Source of the DNA: Acidiphilium sp. C61
GTDB lineage: Bacteria > Pseudomonadota > Alphaproteobacteria > Acetobacterales > Acetobacteraceae
Direction: 5' to 3'
Length of the DNA stretch: 64,000 bases
Assembly: GCF_902712915.1 (NCBI RefSeq)
Contig: NZ_CACTIA010000005.1
Span: forward strand, 806,001 to 870,000
Positions within the stretch are counted from its first letter, which is position 1; every line of letters starts with the position of its first letter. Below are positions 48,627-58,208 of the stretch, piece by piece. The notes under the pieces were generated by a model, which worked only from the letters and a program-made list of their open reading frames with translations, was not told the DNA's origin and did no database searches. Both the position numbers and the translations under genes were made by a program.

Positions 48627-51600
48627 GTGAACGTCTCGGCGATCTTCATCCGGCGGCCGATCGGCACCACGCTGCTCGCCCTCGGCATCCTGATCGCCGG
48701 GATCATGTCCTACCTGCGGCTGCCGGTGGCACCGGTGCCGAGCATTCCGATTCCGGCCATCGTCGTCTTCGCATCCGACCCGGGGGCGTCGCCGGCGGTG
48801 ATGGCGAGCACCGTCGCCGCCCCGCTCGAACACGCGCTCGGCACGATTCCGGGACTGAACGACATCCGCTCGCAGAACTCGGTGGGGTCGACATCGGTTA
48901 TCGTGCTGTTCAATCCGGGGCCGGATATCAGCGTCTATGCCCATGCGGTGCAGGCCGCGATCAACGCGGCTCTGCCCGACCTGCCCTCCTCGATGCCGCG
49001 GCGGCCCTATTACAAGGAATTCAACCCGGCCTCGCGCCCGGTGATGACGCTGGCGCTCACCTCGGAGACGATGAGCCTCGGGCAGATTTACAACGTTGCC
49101 GATACGGTGCTGGACCAGCGGCTGGCGCAGGTGCCGGGGGTGGCACAGGTCGGCATCTATGGCGGCGGGTCGCCGGCGGTGCGGATCCGGCTGCATCCGC
49201 AGGCGCTGGCCGCCGCCGGGCTGACCAGCGCCGATGTCTACAACGCGGTGCGCAGCGCCAATGCGACCGAGCCGCTCGGCGTGATCGAGGGGCCGCACCG
49301 GGCCTGGACGCTCGTGGCCAACGGGCAGATCTCGACCGCCGCGCAATATCGCGACATCGTGCTGAAATCGGCCTCCGGCGCGATTCTGCGCCTGTCCGAC
49401 GTCGCCTCGGTGATCGACGGCGTCGCCAACACGCAGCTTTCGGCCACGGCCAATGGCAGGCCGGCGATCACCATCGAGATCACCAAGACCGCCGACGCCA
49501 ATATCATCCGCACGGTGGAGGGGATCCGGAAATTACTGCCGGACATCCGCACCTGGCTACCGCCTTCGGTAAAGCTGTCGATCCTGAACGACCGCACGAC
49601 GACGATCCGCGCCAGCGTCGCCGACATCCAGATCACGCTGCTGATCACCATCATGCTGGTGCTGGTGGTGGTAACGCTGTTCATGCGGCGGCTGACGCCG
49701 ACGATCGCCGCCGGCATCACCGTGCCGCTCTCGCTCGCCGGAACCGTGGCGGCGATGTGGGCGCTCGGCTTCACGCTCGACAATTTTTCGCTGCTCGCAC
49801 TGACCGTCTGCGTCGGCTTCGTGGTCGACGACGCGATCGTGATGATCGAGAACATCGTCACCCAGCACGAGCGCGGGCTCACCGGCATCGAGGCCGCGCT
49901 GCTGGGGGCGCGGCAGATCGGCTTCACCGTCGTCTCGATCACCGCCTCGCTCGTGGTCGTGTTCCTGCCGCTGACGCTGATGGGCGGCATCATCGGCGAC
50001 CTGTTCTACGAATTCGCGATGACGCTCTCGATCGCGATCCTGATTTCGGGCGTCATCTCGCTGACGGTGACGCCGATGATCTGCGGGCGGTTCATGGGGC
50101 GGACGCCGAAGGCGGGGCGCGATTCAGGGCCGGCCCGCGCGATCGACCGGCTCTATCGCCGCAGTCTCGATGCGTATGCGCGCAGCCTCGACTGGGCGCT
50201 GGCGCATCGCTGGCTGATGCTCGCGAGCTTCGCCCTCACTGTCGCACTCACGGTGTTTCTCTATGTCAGGGTGCCGAAGGCGTTCATTCCCGAGCAGGAT
50301 TCGGGGCTGATCATCGGCCATACGATCGCACCATCCGACGTGTCGTTCTCGCGGATGAAACGGCTGGAGGGGCGTGTCGTCACGATCATTCTCGCCAATC
50401 CGGCGGTCGAGGCGGTCAGCTCGCGCATCGGTGTGGCCAACGGATTTTCCACCGCCAACCGGGGCCACATGTTCATCCAGCTCAAGCCGCTGTCGCAGCG
50501 CGGCGCCTCGGCGCAGGTGGTGTTGCGGCAGTTGCAGGCACGGCTGGCGCGCATTCCCGGAATCTCCACCACGATGTTCGTGGGGCAGGACCTGTTTTTC
50601 GGCGGCCAGTCGAATGGCGGGGAATACAGTTTCTCGATCGTCGATCCCTCGCTCACCGGGCTTGCCGATGTCACCGCCGAGATCGAGCGGAAACTGCGCA
50701 CGCTGAAGCAGATCGGCAATGTCTCGACCGACCAGGACAAGGCACAGACCGAGATCACCGTCGCGATCGACCGCAAGGCGGCGGCGCGGCTCGGCGTCTC
50801 GATCGCGGCGATCGACGGCGCCTTGCAGAACGCCTTCGCGCAACGCCAGATTTCACGGATCTACGAGGCGCAGAACCAGTATTCCGTGATCCTGAAAGTG
50901 CCCGAAGGGCTCGATCGCTCGCCCGTGGACCTGCAGCACGTCTATGTCGCCGGCACGAACGGGCCGGTGCCGCTCGCCGCCGTCGCGCATGACGTGCGGG
51001 GCACGGCACCGCTCTCCGTCACCCATCTCGACGGGCTGCCGGCCGGGACGATCAGCTTCAACGTCGCCAAGGGTGCATCGCTCGGCCAGGCGATCGCGGC
51101 GGTGAAGCAGGCGATCGCCGAACTGCCGCTGCCGGCCGCGGTGAAGATCAGCTTCGGCGGCAACGCGCGCTATTTCCTGCAATCGCTGAGCACCGAGCCG
51201 CTGCTCATTCTCGCCGCTTTGGTCGCGATCTATATCGTGCTCGGCGTGCTCTACGAGAGCCTGGTGCAGCCGCTGACAATCCTCTCGACGCTGCCCTCCG
51301 CCGGCGTCGGCGCGCTGCTGGCGCTGCTGCTCACCGGCACGCCGCTCTCGGTCATCGGCATCATCGGCATTTTCCTGCTGATGGGGATCGTCAAGAAGAA
51401 CGGCATCCTGCTGGTGGATTTCGCGCTGAACGCCGAGCGTGAGCACGGCATGACGCCGGCCGAGGCGATCCGCGCCGCCTGCCTCGAGCGGTTCCGGCCG
51501 ATCATGATGACGACGCTGGCCGCGGCCCTCGGCGCCCTGCCGCTGGCCTTCGCGGTCGGCACCGGCGAGCAGCTGCGCCGGCCGCTGGGCATCGCGGTGA

Positions 51601-51719
51601 TCGGCGGGCTGATCGTCTGCCAGGCGCTGACGCTCTACACCACACCGGTGATCTATCTCGCGGTCACCGGGTTCGGCCGGCGCCGGGCGCGGCGGCTGGC
51701 GACCATGCCGGCGGAATGA
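48627..51719 (+). CDS. RND efflux permease, second subunit (MdtC/MuxC-like)
   Basis: A 1030-residue RND pump starting MNVSAIFIRRPIGTTLLALG. Conserved elements match the first pump: GFVVDDAIVMIENI, MGIVKKNGILLVDFALNAE and ERFRPIMMTT. The matching periplasmic segment is short (YVAGTNGPVPLAAVA). It starts with GTG three bases after the first pump and is last in the operon. Substrates are not predictable; solvents, bile-like compounds or metals are possible in this subfamily. Confidence 0.94.
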   Translation: MNVSAIFIRRPIGTTLLALGILIAGIMSYLRLPVAPVPSIPIPAIVVFASDPGASPAVMASTVAAPLEHALGTIPGLNDIRSQNSVGSTSVIVLFNPGPDISVYAHAVQAAINAALPDLPSSMPRRPYYKEFNPASRPVMTLALTSETMSLGQIYNVADTVLDQRLAQVPGVAQVGIYGGGSPAVRIRLHPQALAAAGLTSADVYNAVRSANATEPLGVIEGPHRAWTLVANGQISTAAQYRDIVLKSASGAILRLSDVASVIDGVANTQLSATANGRPAITIEITKTADANIIRTVEGIRKLLPDIRTWLPPSVKLSILNDRTTTIRASVADIQITLLITIMLVLVVVTLFMRRLTPTIAAGITVPLSLAGTVAAMWALGFTLDNFSLLALTVCVGFVVDDAIVMIENIVTQHERGLTGIEAALLGARQIGFTVVSITASLVVVFLPLTLMGGIIGDLFYEFAMTLSIAILISGVISLTVTPMICGRFMGRTPKAGRDSGPARAIDRLYRRSLDAYARSLDWALAHRWLMLASFALTVALTVFLYVRVPKAFIPEQDSGLIIGHTIAPSDVSFSRMKRLEGRVVTIILANPAVEAVSSRIGVANGFSTANRGHMFIQLKPLSQRGASAQVVLRQLQARLARIPGISTTMFVGQDLFFGGQSNGGEYSFSIVDPSLTGLADVTAEIERKLRTLKQIGNVSTDQDKAQTEITVAIDRKAAARLGVSIAAIDGALQNAFAQRQISRIYEAQNQYSVILKVPEGLDRSPVDLQHVYVAGTNGPVPLAAVAHDVRGTAPLSVTHLDGLPAGTISFNVAKGASLGQAIAAVKQAIAELPLPAAVKISFGGNARYFLQSLSTEPLLILAALVAIYIVLGVLYESLVQPLTILSTLPSAGVGALLALLLTGTPLSVIGIIGIFLLMGIVKKNGILLVDFALNAEREHGMTPAEAIRAACLERFRPIMMTTLAAALGALPLAFAVGTGEQLRRPLGIAVIGGLIVCQALTLYTTPVIYLAVTGFGRRRARRLATMPAE

Positions 51720-51726
51720 GGGCCGG

Positions 51727-52818
51727 TCAGCCGGCGATCTGCATCTCCCGCGCCTGTTCGAGCGGCCAGCGCGGCCGGCAGCGCGCGCCGAGCGGATCGG
51801 CGCCGCCGCCGGCGCGCAGGCGCTCGATCGCCGCCCAGGCGACCATGACCGCATTGTCGGTGCAGAGGCGGAGCGGCGGCGCCGCGAGCGGCAGGCCGGC
51901 CTCGGCCGCGACGCTGCCCAGCGCGGCGCGCACTGCCTTGTTGGCGGCGACCCCGCCAGCGACGACGACCGCTGTCGCACCCGGCAGCATGGCGAGGGCA
52001 TGGCGCAGCCGGTCGGCCAGGGCGGCGACCACCGCGGCCTGGAAGGCGCGGGCGAGATCGGCGGCGAAATCGTGCGGCAATTCGCCCTCCTTCTGGCGGG
52101 CGATGAGCTGGGCGACCGCGGTCTTCAGGCCGGAGAAGGAAAAATCGCAACCCGGCCGGCCCAGCATGGGGCGCGGCAGGCTGAACTGCCCGTCCCGCCC
52201 CTCGGCGGCGAGGCGTTCCAGCGCGGGGCCGCCGGGATAGGGCAGGCCGAGCAGTTTCGCCACCTTGTCGAACGCCTCGCCGGCGGCATCGTCCAGCGTG
52301 GTGCCGAGCCGGCGGTAGCGCCCCACCCCCTCGACCGCGATCAGCGCCGTGTGCCCGCCGGAGACGAGCAGCAGCAGATAGGGGAAATCCGGCCTGGTGC
52401 CGCCCGCATCCGGCAGGCGGGCGGTGAGCGCATGGGCCTCGAGATGATTGATCGCGAGGAAGGGCACGTTGGCCGCCAGGGCCATGCCGCGCGCGGTGTT
52501 GGCGCCGACGATGAGGCCGCCGATCAGGCCGGGCCCGGCGGTCGCGGCGATCGCGGCAAGGCCGGATGGCGCGGTGCCCGAAGCGGCCAGCGCGCGGCGG
52601 ATCATGTCCGGCAGGAGGGCTAGATGCGCGCGCGCGGCGATTTCGGGAACCACGCCGCCAAACGGCGCGTGATCGGCGATCTGGCTGGCGACGAATTCGG
52701 CGCGGATCCGCCCCGCACCGTCTAGCACGGCGCAGGCGGTCTCGTCGCACGAGCTTTCGATCCCGAGAACGAGCGAGTCGGGGCCGAACCCGGCGAAACT
52801 TGCGGCTTTTCTTTCCAT
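51727..52818 (-). CDS. tsaD: tRNA N6-adenosine threonylcarbamoyltransferase
   Basis: A 363-residue essential enzyme that adds threonylcarbamoyl to A37 of ANN-decoding tRNAs, with TsaB and TsaE. Family motifs are [32 protein letters not shown], the metal-binding [12 protein letters not shown], and [16 protein letters not shown] lies 5 nt before ATG 52818. It ends 7 bp from the convergent efflux gene and diverges from hemC, as in many alphaproteobacteria. Confidence 0.96.
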   Translation of the reverse strand: MERKAASFAGFGPDSLVLGIESSCDETACAVLDGAGRIRAEFVASQIADHAPFGGVVPEIAARAHLALLPDMIRRALAASGTAPSGLAAIAATAGPGLIGGLIVGANTARGMALAANVPFLAINHLEAHALTARLPDAGGTRPDFPYLLLLVSGGHTALIAVEGVGRYRRLGTTLDDAAGEAFDKVAKLLGLPYPGGPALERLAAEGRDGQFSLPRPMLGRPGCDFSFSGLKTAVAQLIARQKEGELPHDFAADLARAFQAAVVAALADRLRHALAMLPGATAVVVAGGVAANKAVRAALGSVAAEAGLPLAAPPLRLCTDNAVMVAWAAIERLRAGGGADPLGARCRPRWPLEQAREMQIAG

Positions 52819-52841
52819 CCCGTTCCTTTTAAGCAGAGGAG

Positions 52842-53843
52842 ATGGACCAGGAAAGCTCGTCGGGCGGCAAGGTCGCCCCCCATTCCGGCCGCCGCCTGCC
52901 CCTGCGGGTAGGCACGCGGGGATCGCCGCTCGCCGTTCGGCAGACCGACATGTTCCTCGCCGCGCTGCGCGAGATCTGCCCCGCGCTCGGATTCGCGCCG
53001 GATGCCTTCGCCCCCGAGATCATCAGCACGACCGGCGACCGGGTGACCGACCGTCCGCTCGCCGAGATCGGCGGCAAGGGATTGTTCGCCAAGGAAATCC
53101 ACGAGGCGCTGCTGGACGGGCGAATCGATTTCGCAGTGCACAGCCTCAAGGACCTGGAAACCACCCTGCCCGATGGCATCATCCTCGCCTGCACGATGAA
53201 GCGCGAGGACGCCCGCGACGCGTTGATCCTCGCCGATGGATTAGGCGCGGCGAAGGTGGGCGACATCTGGGCGAGCCTGCCGAAGGGCGCGCGGGTCGGA
53301 ACCTCGTCGGTACGGCGGCAGGCGCAGCTGCTGCATGCGCGGCCCGACCTGCAGATCGGCCTGCTGCGCGGCAATGTCCGCACCCGGCTCGACGCGGCGC
53401 GCAATGGCACGTTCGATGCAACGCTGCTTGCCCTCGCCGGGCTGCGGCGCCTCGGCTTCGAGGAAGAGGTGAGTGCGGCGGTCGACCCGGAGGCGATGGT
53501 GCCGGCGGCCTGCCAGGGAATCGTCGGGATCACGGTTCGCGCGGCGGATACGCGGCTCGCCGAACTGCTCGCCGCGATCGAGAACCACGAGGCGAAGGCG
53601 GTTTCCAAGGCGGAGCGGGCGCTGCTCGCCGCACTGGACGGCTCCTGCCGGACGCCGATCGGCGGATATGCGCGGCTGCTGCCGGATGGCAACCTGCATC
53701 TGACCGGACTCACCGCGCGACCGGATGGCAGTTTCCTGCTCAAGCGCAGCGAGACGGCGAACGCTGCCGACGCGGTGCGGCTGGGTGCGGAACTCGGCGC
53801 CTCGCTGCGGCGCGACAGCCCGTCCGACATCTTTCTTGACTGA
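52842..53843 (+). CDS. hemC: Porphobilinogen deaminase (hydroxymethylbilane synthase)
   Basis: A 333-residue heme-pathway enzyme that joins four porphobilinogens. Motifs include [42 protein letters not shown] and [11 protein letters not shown]. The dipyrromethane cofactor cysteine is in [13 protein letters not shown]. The only usable start is ATG 52842, directly preceded by AGAGGAG with almost no spacing, which is unusual. The coding end overlaps hemD. Confidence 0.96.
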   Translation: MDQESSSGGKVAPHSGRRLPLRVGTRGSPLAVRQTDMFLAALREICPALGFAPDAFAPEIISTTGDRVTDRPLAEIGGKGLFAKEIHEALLDGRIDFAVHSLKDLETTLPDGIILACTMKREDARDALILADGLGAAKVGDIWASLPKGARVGTSSVRRQAQLLHARPDLQIGLLRGNVRTRLDAARNGTFDATLLALAGLRRLGFEEEVSAAVDPEAMVPAACQGIVGITVRAADTRLAELLAAIENHEAKAVSKAERALLAALDGSCRTPIGGYARLLPDGNLHLTGLTARPDGSFLLKRSETANAADAVRLGAELGASLRRDSPSDIFLD

Positions 53844-54549
53844 GACCGGCGCAACTGGTCCGCTTACCGTATTGGTGACCCGCCCCGAACCCGGCGGCAG
53901 CGCCACCGCCGCCGCCCTGCGGGCGGCAGGTCATGTTCCGGTTCTCGCCCCCTGCCTCGAGATCGAGGCGCTGCCGGCGGCGCTGCCGCCGTTGGTGGAC
54001 GCCATTGTGGTCGCGAGCGCGCAGGCGCTGCCCGGATTGCCGCCAGCCCTGCGCGCCGTGCCGCTATTCGCGGTGGGCGATGCCACCGCCGCGCGGGCGC
54101 GCGCCGCCGGGTTCATATCCGTTGCCAGCGCCGCGGGAACGGCGCAGGAACTGGCGGAGCTAGTGGGCGCGCAGCTCGACCCCGGCGCGCGGCTGTTGCT
54201 GGCCTGTGGCGCGGGGCACAGCCTGGGCCTCGCCGCCGATCTGCGCCGCCGCGGCTTCCGGGTGACTCGCCGTGTGGTTTACCGCTCGCGCCCGGCCCGA
54301 GAGCTCGACACGGCGGCGCGGGCAGCGCTCGAAGCCGGCGAGGTCGACCGGGTGATGGTATTTTCGCCCGCGAGCGCGCGCAGTTTCGCCGCCCTCGTCA
54401 CCGAGGCCGGGCTCGACCGGGCGCTGGCCGGCGCGATTGGCGTGGCGATCAGCCCGGCGGCGGCAGCCCCGCTCTCCCGCCTTCCATTTCGCGAGATCCG
54501 CAGCGCGGTTTCACCCGATCAGGATCACATGTTACCCTTGTTGCCATGA
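53836..54549 (+). CDS. hemD: Uroporphyrinogen-III synthase
   Basis: A 237-residue protein beginning with the typical VLVTRPEPGGSATAAALRAAGH and ending with VMVFSPASARSFAALV. HemD closes and inverts the D ring of hydroxymethylbilane. Sequence similarity in this family is always low, but position right after hemC is strong evidence. The likely start is TTG 53836, overlapping the hemC stop; TTG 53872 and GTG 53875 are alternatives nearer the conserved start. The stop overlaps the Mic60-like gene by 4 nt. Confidence 0.85.
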   Translation: MTETGATGPLTVLVTRPEPGGSATAAALRAAGHVPVLAPCLEIEALPAALPPLVDAIVVASAQALPGLPPALRAVPLFAVGDATAARARAAGFISVASAAGTAQELAELVGAQLDPGARLLLACGAGHSLGLAADLRRRGFRVTRRVVYRSRPARELDTAARAALEAGEVDRVMVFSPASARSFAALVTEAGLDRALAGAIGVAISPAAAAPLSRLPFREIRSAVSPDQDHMLPLLP

Positions 54550-55499
54550 GCGAGCACGACCCGAATCACACCCCGCCCGAGTTCTCCGCCACCGCCGATC
54601 CGGCGCCAGCCGCAGCGCCTGAGCCCCAGGCTGCCGAACCAGCGGCAGCACCGGATGCGGCGGCCTCGCCCCGGAACCAGCGCAAGGCCATCGGCCTTGC
54701 GGCGGTCGCGATCCTGCTGCTTGCGGGCGGCGAACTCTTCCTGCTTCGCGCCCAGCTCGGCGCGGCGGGGCAATCGGCCCGGATCGACCAGCTCTCGACG
54801 CGGATCGGCGCGCTGCGCGGCCGGGTCGCGACGCTTGAGCAGAAACTCGCAAGTGTTGCCGCAGCCGAGAACAAGCCGGCGCCCGCCACACCCGCACCGG
54901 CCCTGCCCGCCGATCTCGCGGCACGGATCGGCAAGATCGAGACGAGCATCGCGGCACTCTCGACCACCACCCTCGCCGATCATGCGGCGGTGACGCGGCT
55001 GCGCCAGCAGAGCGGCGACCTGCCGGCGCTGGTGACGAAGGCGAAGACCCTCGCGCTGCTCGCGCAGGCGAGCCTGAACCTGCAGAACGGCCTCCCGCTC
55101 GGCGAGATTCCCGGCGCGCCCGCGGCGCTTGCCATCTATGCCACGGCGAAGCCGCCGACCCTTGCCGGCCTGAAGGCGAGCTTCGCGACCTATGCCGGGG
55201 CAGCTTCCGACGCCGCTGGCGACGCGGCGCAGCAAGGCGGGTTCTGGCAACGGGCGACCGCGCGGGTGGAAAGCCTCGTGACATTGCGGCATGGCGATAC
55301 GGTTCTGGTCGGCAGCCCGGCCGAGGGCGTTCTGGGCAAGGCGCGGACGGCGCTGGCGCGCGATGATCTCGGTACTGCGGTGAATGACCTCGCGAAGCTG
55401 CCGCCGAAAGCTGCGACGGCGATGAAGCCCTGGACGGACGAGGCCGCCGGCCTGCTCGCGGCACGAACGGCGCTGGCCGCGATGGCGGAGAAGGGCTGA
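54546..55499 (+). CDS. Alphaproteobacterial Mic60/mitofilin-like membrane protein (COG4223)
   Basis: A 317-residue protein. An Ala/Pro-rich N-terminal tail (1-43) is followed by one transmembrane helix (about 47-66, KAIGLAAVAILLLAGGELFLL) and a coiled-coil segment (about 75-100). The C-terminal helical domain contains RVESLVTLRHG and is mitofilin-like. Alphaproteobacterial Mic60 homologues sit between hemD and hemY-like genes and shape intracytoplasmic membranes in some species. Identification rests mostly on layout and context, because the sequence is very Ala-rich. Confidence 0.72.
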   Translation: MSEHDPNHTPPEFSATADPAPAAAPEPQAAEPAAAPDAAASPRNQRKAIGLAAVAILLLAGGELFLLRAQLGAAGQSARIDQLSTRIGALRGRVATLEQKLASVAAAENKPAPATPAPALPADLAARIGKIETSIAALSTTTLADHAAVTRLRQQSGDLPALVTKAKTLALLAQASLNLQNGLPLGEIPGAPAALAIYATAKPPTLAGLKASFATYAGAASDAAGDAAQQGGFWQRATARVESLVTLRHGDTVLVGSPAEGVLGKARTALARDDLGTAVNDLAKLPPKAATAMKPWTDEAAGLLAARTALAAMAEKG

Positions 55500-56683
55500 T
55501 GCTGCGCGCCTTCCGCTTCGGCCTCGTCGCGATCGTCCTGCTCGGCGTCGCTTGGTATCTCGCCAGCCTGCAGGGGCATGTCACGGTGGAGATCGGCAGC
55601 TATGCCGCCAGCGCGTCGACGCCGGTGGCGATCCTGCTGCTGGTGTTTCTGGTCGCGGTGGCGATCGTGGCGCTGGGCCTGCTACGCGGCGCGCTCGGCC
55701 TGCCCCGGCGGGTGGCGGCGAAGCGGAGCCGGGCGCGGCGTGACGCCGCCGACGCCGCCTCGCTACGCGCGCTCGCAGCCCTTGCCGCCGGCGATATCGG
55801 CGCGGCCTCCGGTCATGCGCGAACGGCGCGGCGCCACGCGCCCGATGCGCCGCTGCCGCTTTACGTGAGTGCTGAAACGGCACGGCAGAGCGGCGATGCG
55901 ACGATGGCGGAGGCGCTGTTCGCCGATCTCGCCAGACATGGCGATGCCGGATTTCTCGGCTGGCGCGGCCTGCTGACCGCACGGCCGCTGCCGCAGGACG
56001 ACGAGGATGGGCTCGCACTTGCCGCCGAGCGGGCGCGCAAGGCCGCCGCGTCCTATCCGAGTTCGGGCTGGCTGCGCGAACAGCGCGTGCGGATCGCGCT
56101 GGGACAGGGCCGGTTCGGCGAGGCGGCCCGGCTTGCGACCGATGCGCCGGCGCGCGCGGCGCTGGCCATCATGGCATCGCGCGAGCAAGGCGGCGAGCCG
56201 CTCGCGATCGACTGGGCGCGGGAGGCGGTGCGCGCGGCGCCGGAACTCCCGGAAGCTTATCTTGCTTTGTATCAGGCGCGGGCGAAGGCCGGGCAGACGT
56301 GGCGGGCCAAGCGGGTCTTGAAGCGCGGATGGCGCCTTGCCCCGCATCCCGATCTTGGCGAGGCGTGGCTCGCGGAGATAAGCGCGCCGCTGGAGCGAGC
56401 CGCTGCCGCGGCACGGCTGGCGGCGGTCAATCCGGGACATCCCGAGAGCGAGGCCCTGCTGGCGCGCACCGCCCGCGCAGCGAGGCTGACCGGCGAAGCC
56501 GAGCGGCACGAACGGCAGAGCGGCGGCAAGGGTGCCTGGATCTGCAAATCCTGCGAGACCGAGCACGAGGCCTGGCAGCCGACATGCCGCAAATGCGCCG
56601 CCATCGGCTCGCTCGGCTGGGTGCGGCACGGCACCGCGGCGCCTACGCCTCCCCTGCTGCCGGCACCGCAACCGGCGGGGTGA
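55499..56683 (+). CDS. HemY-like TPR membrane protein with C-terminal zinc ribbon
   Basis: A 394-residue protein with two N-terminal transmembrane helices (about 5-22 and 38-62), the HemY_N domain, then TPR-like helices (QSGDATMAEALFADLARHG, AYLALYQARAKAGQTW). Near the end a rubredoxin-like ribbon, CKSCETEHEAWQPTCRKC, is seen as in other alphaproteobacterial HemY proteins and in LapB. This is not the protoporphyrinogen oxidase also called HemY. Its start overlaps the Mic60 stop by one base. The last 41 nt overlap the convergent acyltransferase gene. Confidence 0.82.
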   Translation: MLRAFRFGLVAIVLLGVAWYLASLQGHVTVEIGSYAASASTPVAILLLVFLVAVAIVALGLLRGALGLPRRVAAKRSRARRDAADAASLRALAALAAGDIGAASGHARTARRHAPDAPLPLYVSAETARQSGDATMAEALFADLARHGDAGFLGWRGLLTARPLPQDDEDGLALAAERARKAAASYPSSGWLREQRVRIALGQGRFGEAARLATDAPARAALAIMASREQGGEPLAIDWAREAVRAAPELPEAYLALYQARAKAGQTWRAKRVLKRGWRLAPHPDLGEAWLAEISAPLERAAAAARLAAVNPGHPESEALLARTARAARLTGEAERHERQSGGKGAWICKSCETEHEAWQPTCRKCAAIGSLGWVRHGTAAPTPPLLPAPQPAG

Positions 56684-57839
56684 CCCGTCGCCGCCGGGCC
56701 GGCGGGGAGCGCTCGATTCCGTAATGCAGTATTGCGGCGAGGAGAAGCGAGCCGATAAGCGTCGCTCCGCCCCAGAGCAGGCCGAACAGGGTGGGATGAC
56801 CCGCAAGCCGGGGGCCGAGCAGGAGCGCCAGCGCCCGGCCGAGGGGTTCGTTGACCAGATAAAGCGGGTAGGAGACCAGCCCGAGCCACAGGATCGGGCG
56901 GGCACCGAGGGCGCGTGCCAGCGGCCGGAGCGGCCGCGAGGCAGGAAAGCGCTGCGCCGCGATCGCCGCCGCCCAGCCGAGCGGCGGCAGGGCTTTCGCC
57001 ACCCTGCCCCAGCCCGCACCATGCGTGGCGCCGAGCGCCATGGCGACGATCAGGAGGGCTGCGAAAAAACGCCCGGCCCCCTCCCCTGCGCGCCCGCCCT
57101 GCCAGAATCGCGCGGCGGCGATGCCGAGGGCGAAATAGACGGCTTCGTTCGGCAGAAACGCCCGGCTGAAACGCCAGGGCAGCGGCACGCAGGAAGCGTA
57201 GAGTCTGGCGAGCACCGCCAGCGCAACGAAGCTGAGGGCGAGGCGCACGAGCGCGCGATCGCTGCCGTCGAACCCGCAGGCGAAGATGGCGATCGCAGCG
57301 TAGAACTGCCATTCGGTGGAGAGGCTCCAGGCCGGGCCGAGCAGGGCATAGGGCGCATCGGGCAGCGCCGCATGCGGAAGCGCGCCATGCACAAAGGCAA
57401 GATGGGCCAGCACTTCGAGACCGGGATGCGGTGGCGGACCCGCGGGCCAGATCGCCCGCGCTGGAGCATGCGGCGCGATCCAGTTCATGGCGCCGTAGGG
57501 CGAGCCGGCCGCGAGCATCAGCACCGCGGCGCCGGCCAGCACGACGAGATAGACCGGCAGCAGCCGCCGCGCCCGCGCCGCGAGGAATCGCCGCCGATCT
57601 CCGCCGAACCGCGCGAGGGATTGCACAATCACCAGCCCCGACAGGGCAAAGAACAGCTCAACCGCGGCAAGACCGTGACTGGCTAACGCTTGGGCGAGGC
57701 GCATGGCAAGCGGCGGCAATGGCAAGAACGGGATCATGTGACCCGCTGTGACATAGATCGCGAGCACGCCGCGCAGACCGTCGAGCCGGACGAGCCTGCC
57801 CATTGGCCGGTCTGAGATATGTTCGTTCCGCGCCAGCAT
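56643..57839 (-). CDS. Acyltransferase 3 (OafA/YrhL-type) membrane protein
   Basis: A 398-residue protein with about ten transmembrane helices. The family start RLDGLRGVLAIYV and the catalytic-type His in TAGHMIPF are present, followed by AAVELFFALSGLVI and a later PAWSLSTEWQFY. Such enzymes O-acylate envelope sugars or exported glycans; the substrate is unknown. ATG 57839 has no clear ribosome site, and ATG 57803 (MGRLVRLDG) is a fair alternative. The 3' end overlaps hemY on the other strand. Confidence 0.88.
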   Translation of the reverse strand: MLARNEHISDRPMGRLVRLDGLRGVLAIYVTAGHMIPFLPLPPLAMRLAQALASHGLAAVELFFALSGLVIVQSLARFGGDRRRFLAARARRLLPVYLVVLAGAAVLMLAAGSPYGAMNWIAPHAPARAIWPAGPPPHPGLEVLAHLAFVHGALPHAALPDAPYALLGPAWSLSTEWQFYAAIAIFACGFDGSDRALVRLALSFVALAVLARLYASCVPLPWRFSRAFLPNEAVYFALGIAAARFWQGGRAGEGAGRFFAALLIVAMALGATHGAGWGRVAKALPPLGWAAAIAAQRFPASRPLRPLARALGARPILWLGLVSYPLYLVNEPLGRALALLLGPRLAGHPTLFGLLWGGATLIGSLLLAAILHYGIERSPPARRRRVTPPVAVPAAGEA

Positions 57840-57883
57840 GGCGCGGAGGATATAACAACTTCAGATTGTATTGAACAGGAAAA

Positions 57884-58138
57884 TCACAGCCGGCGGCGGC
57901 CCAGCAGCGCGTGATAGGCGACCAGCACGATCACCGCGCCGACCACGGAGACGAACAGGCTGTAGAGAAATCCGCCGCCCGGCGCGAAACCGAGGGTGAT
58001 GAAGATCTGCCCACCGACCAGCGCGCCGACGATGCCGAGCACCATGTCGAGAACCGGGCCCTTGCCGGCGTTGTCGACGATATGGCTCGCGATCCAGCCG
58101 GCGATCAGGCCGAGAATGATGAAGCCGATCAGATGCAT
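57884..58138 (-). CDS. GlsB/YeaQ/YmgE family stress-response membrane protein
   Basis: An 84-residue protein with three hydrophobic segments and the glycine-rich family pattern: IILGLIAGWIASHIV, DMVLGIVGALVGGQIF, then a C-terminal helix. Members are small stress-induced transglycosylase-associated membrane proteins. AGGAGG lies 10 nt before the ATG. It is 70 bp downstream of hpnL on the same strand. Confidence 0.88.
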   Translation of the reverse strand: MHLIGFIILGLIAGWIASHIVDNAGKGPVLDMVLGIVGALVGGQIFITLGFAPGGGFLYSLFVSVVGAVIVLVAYHALLGRRRL

Positions 58139-58208
58139 GGGCGGGTATCCTCCTGGTGGATGCGGTTCAGGACATGGGACGGCGCGCCGTGGCGGACAAG
58201 CCCGCCGG

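Noticed and set aside
45714..49346. A 1210-codon open frame on the minus strand, opposite the two RND permease genes
   Set aside because: It is rich in Arg, His, Asp and Gln with no domain, which is typical of antisense frames in GC-rich genes. The plus-strand permeases are complete with all family motifs.
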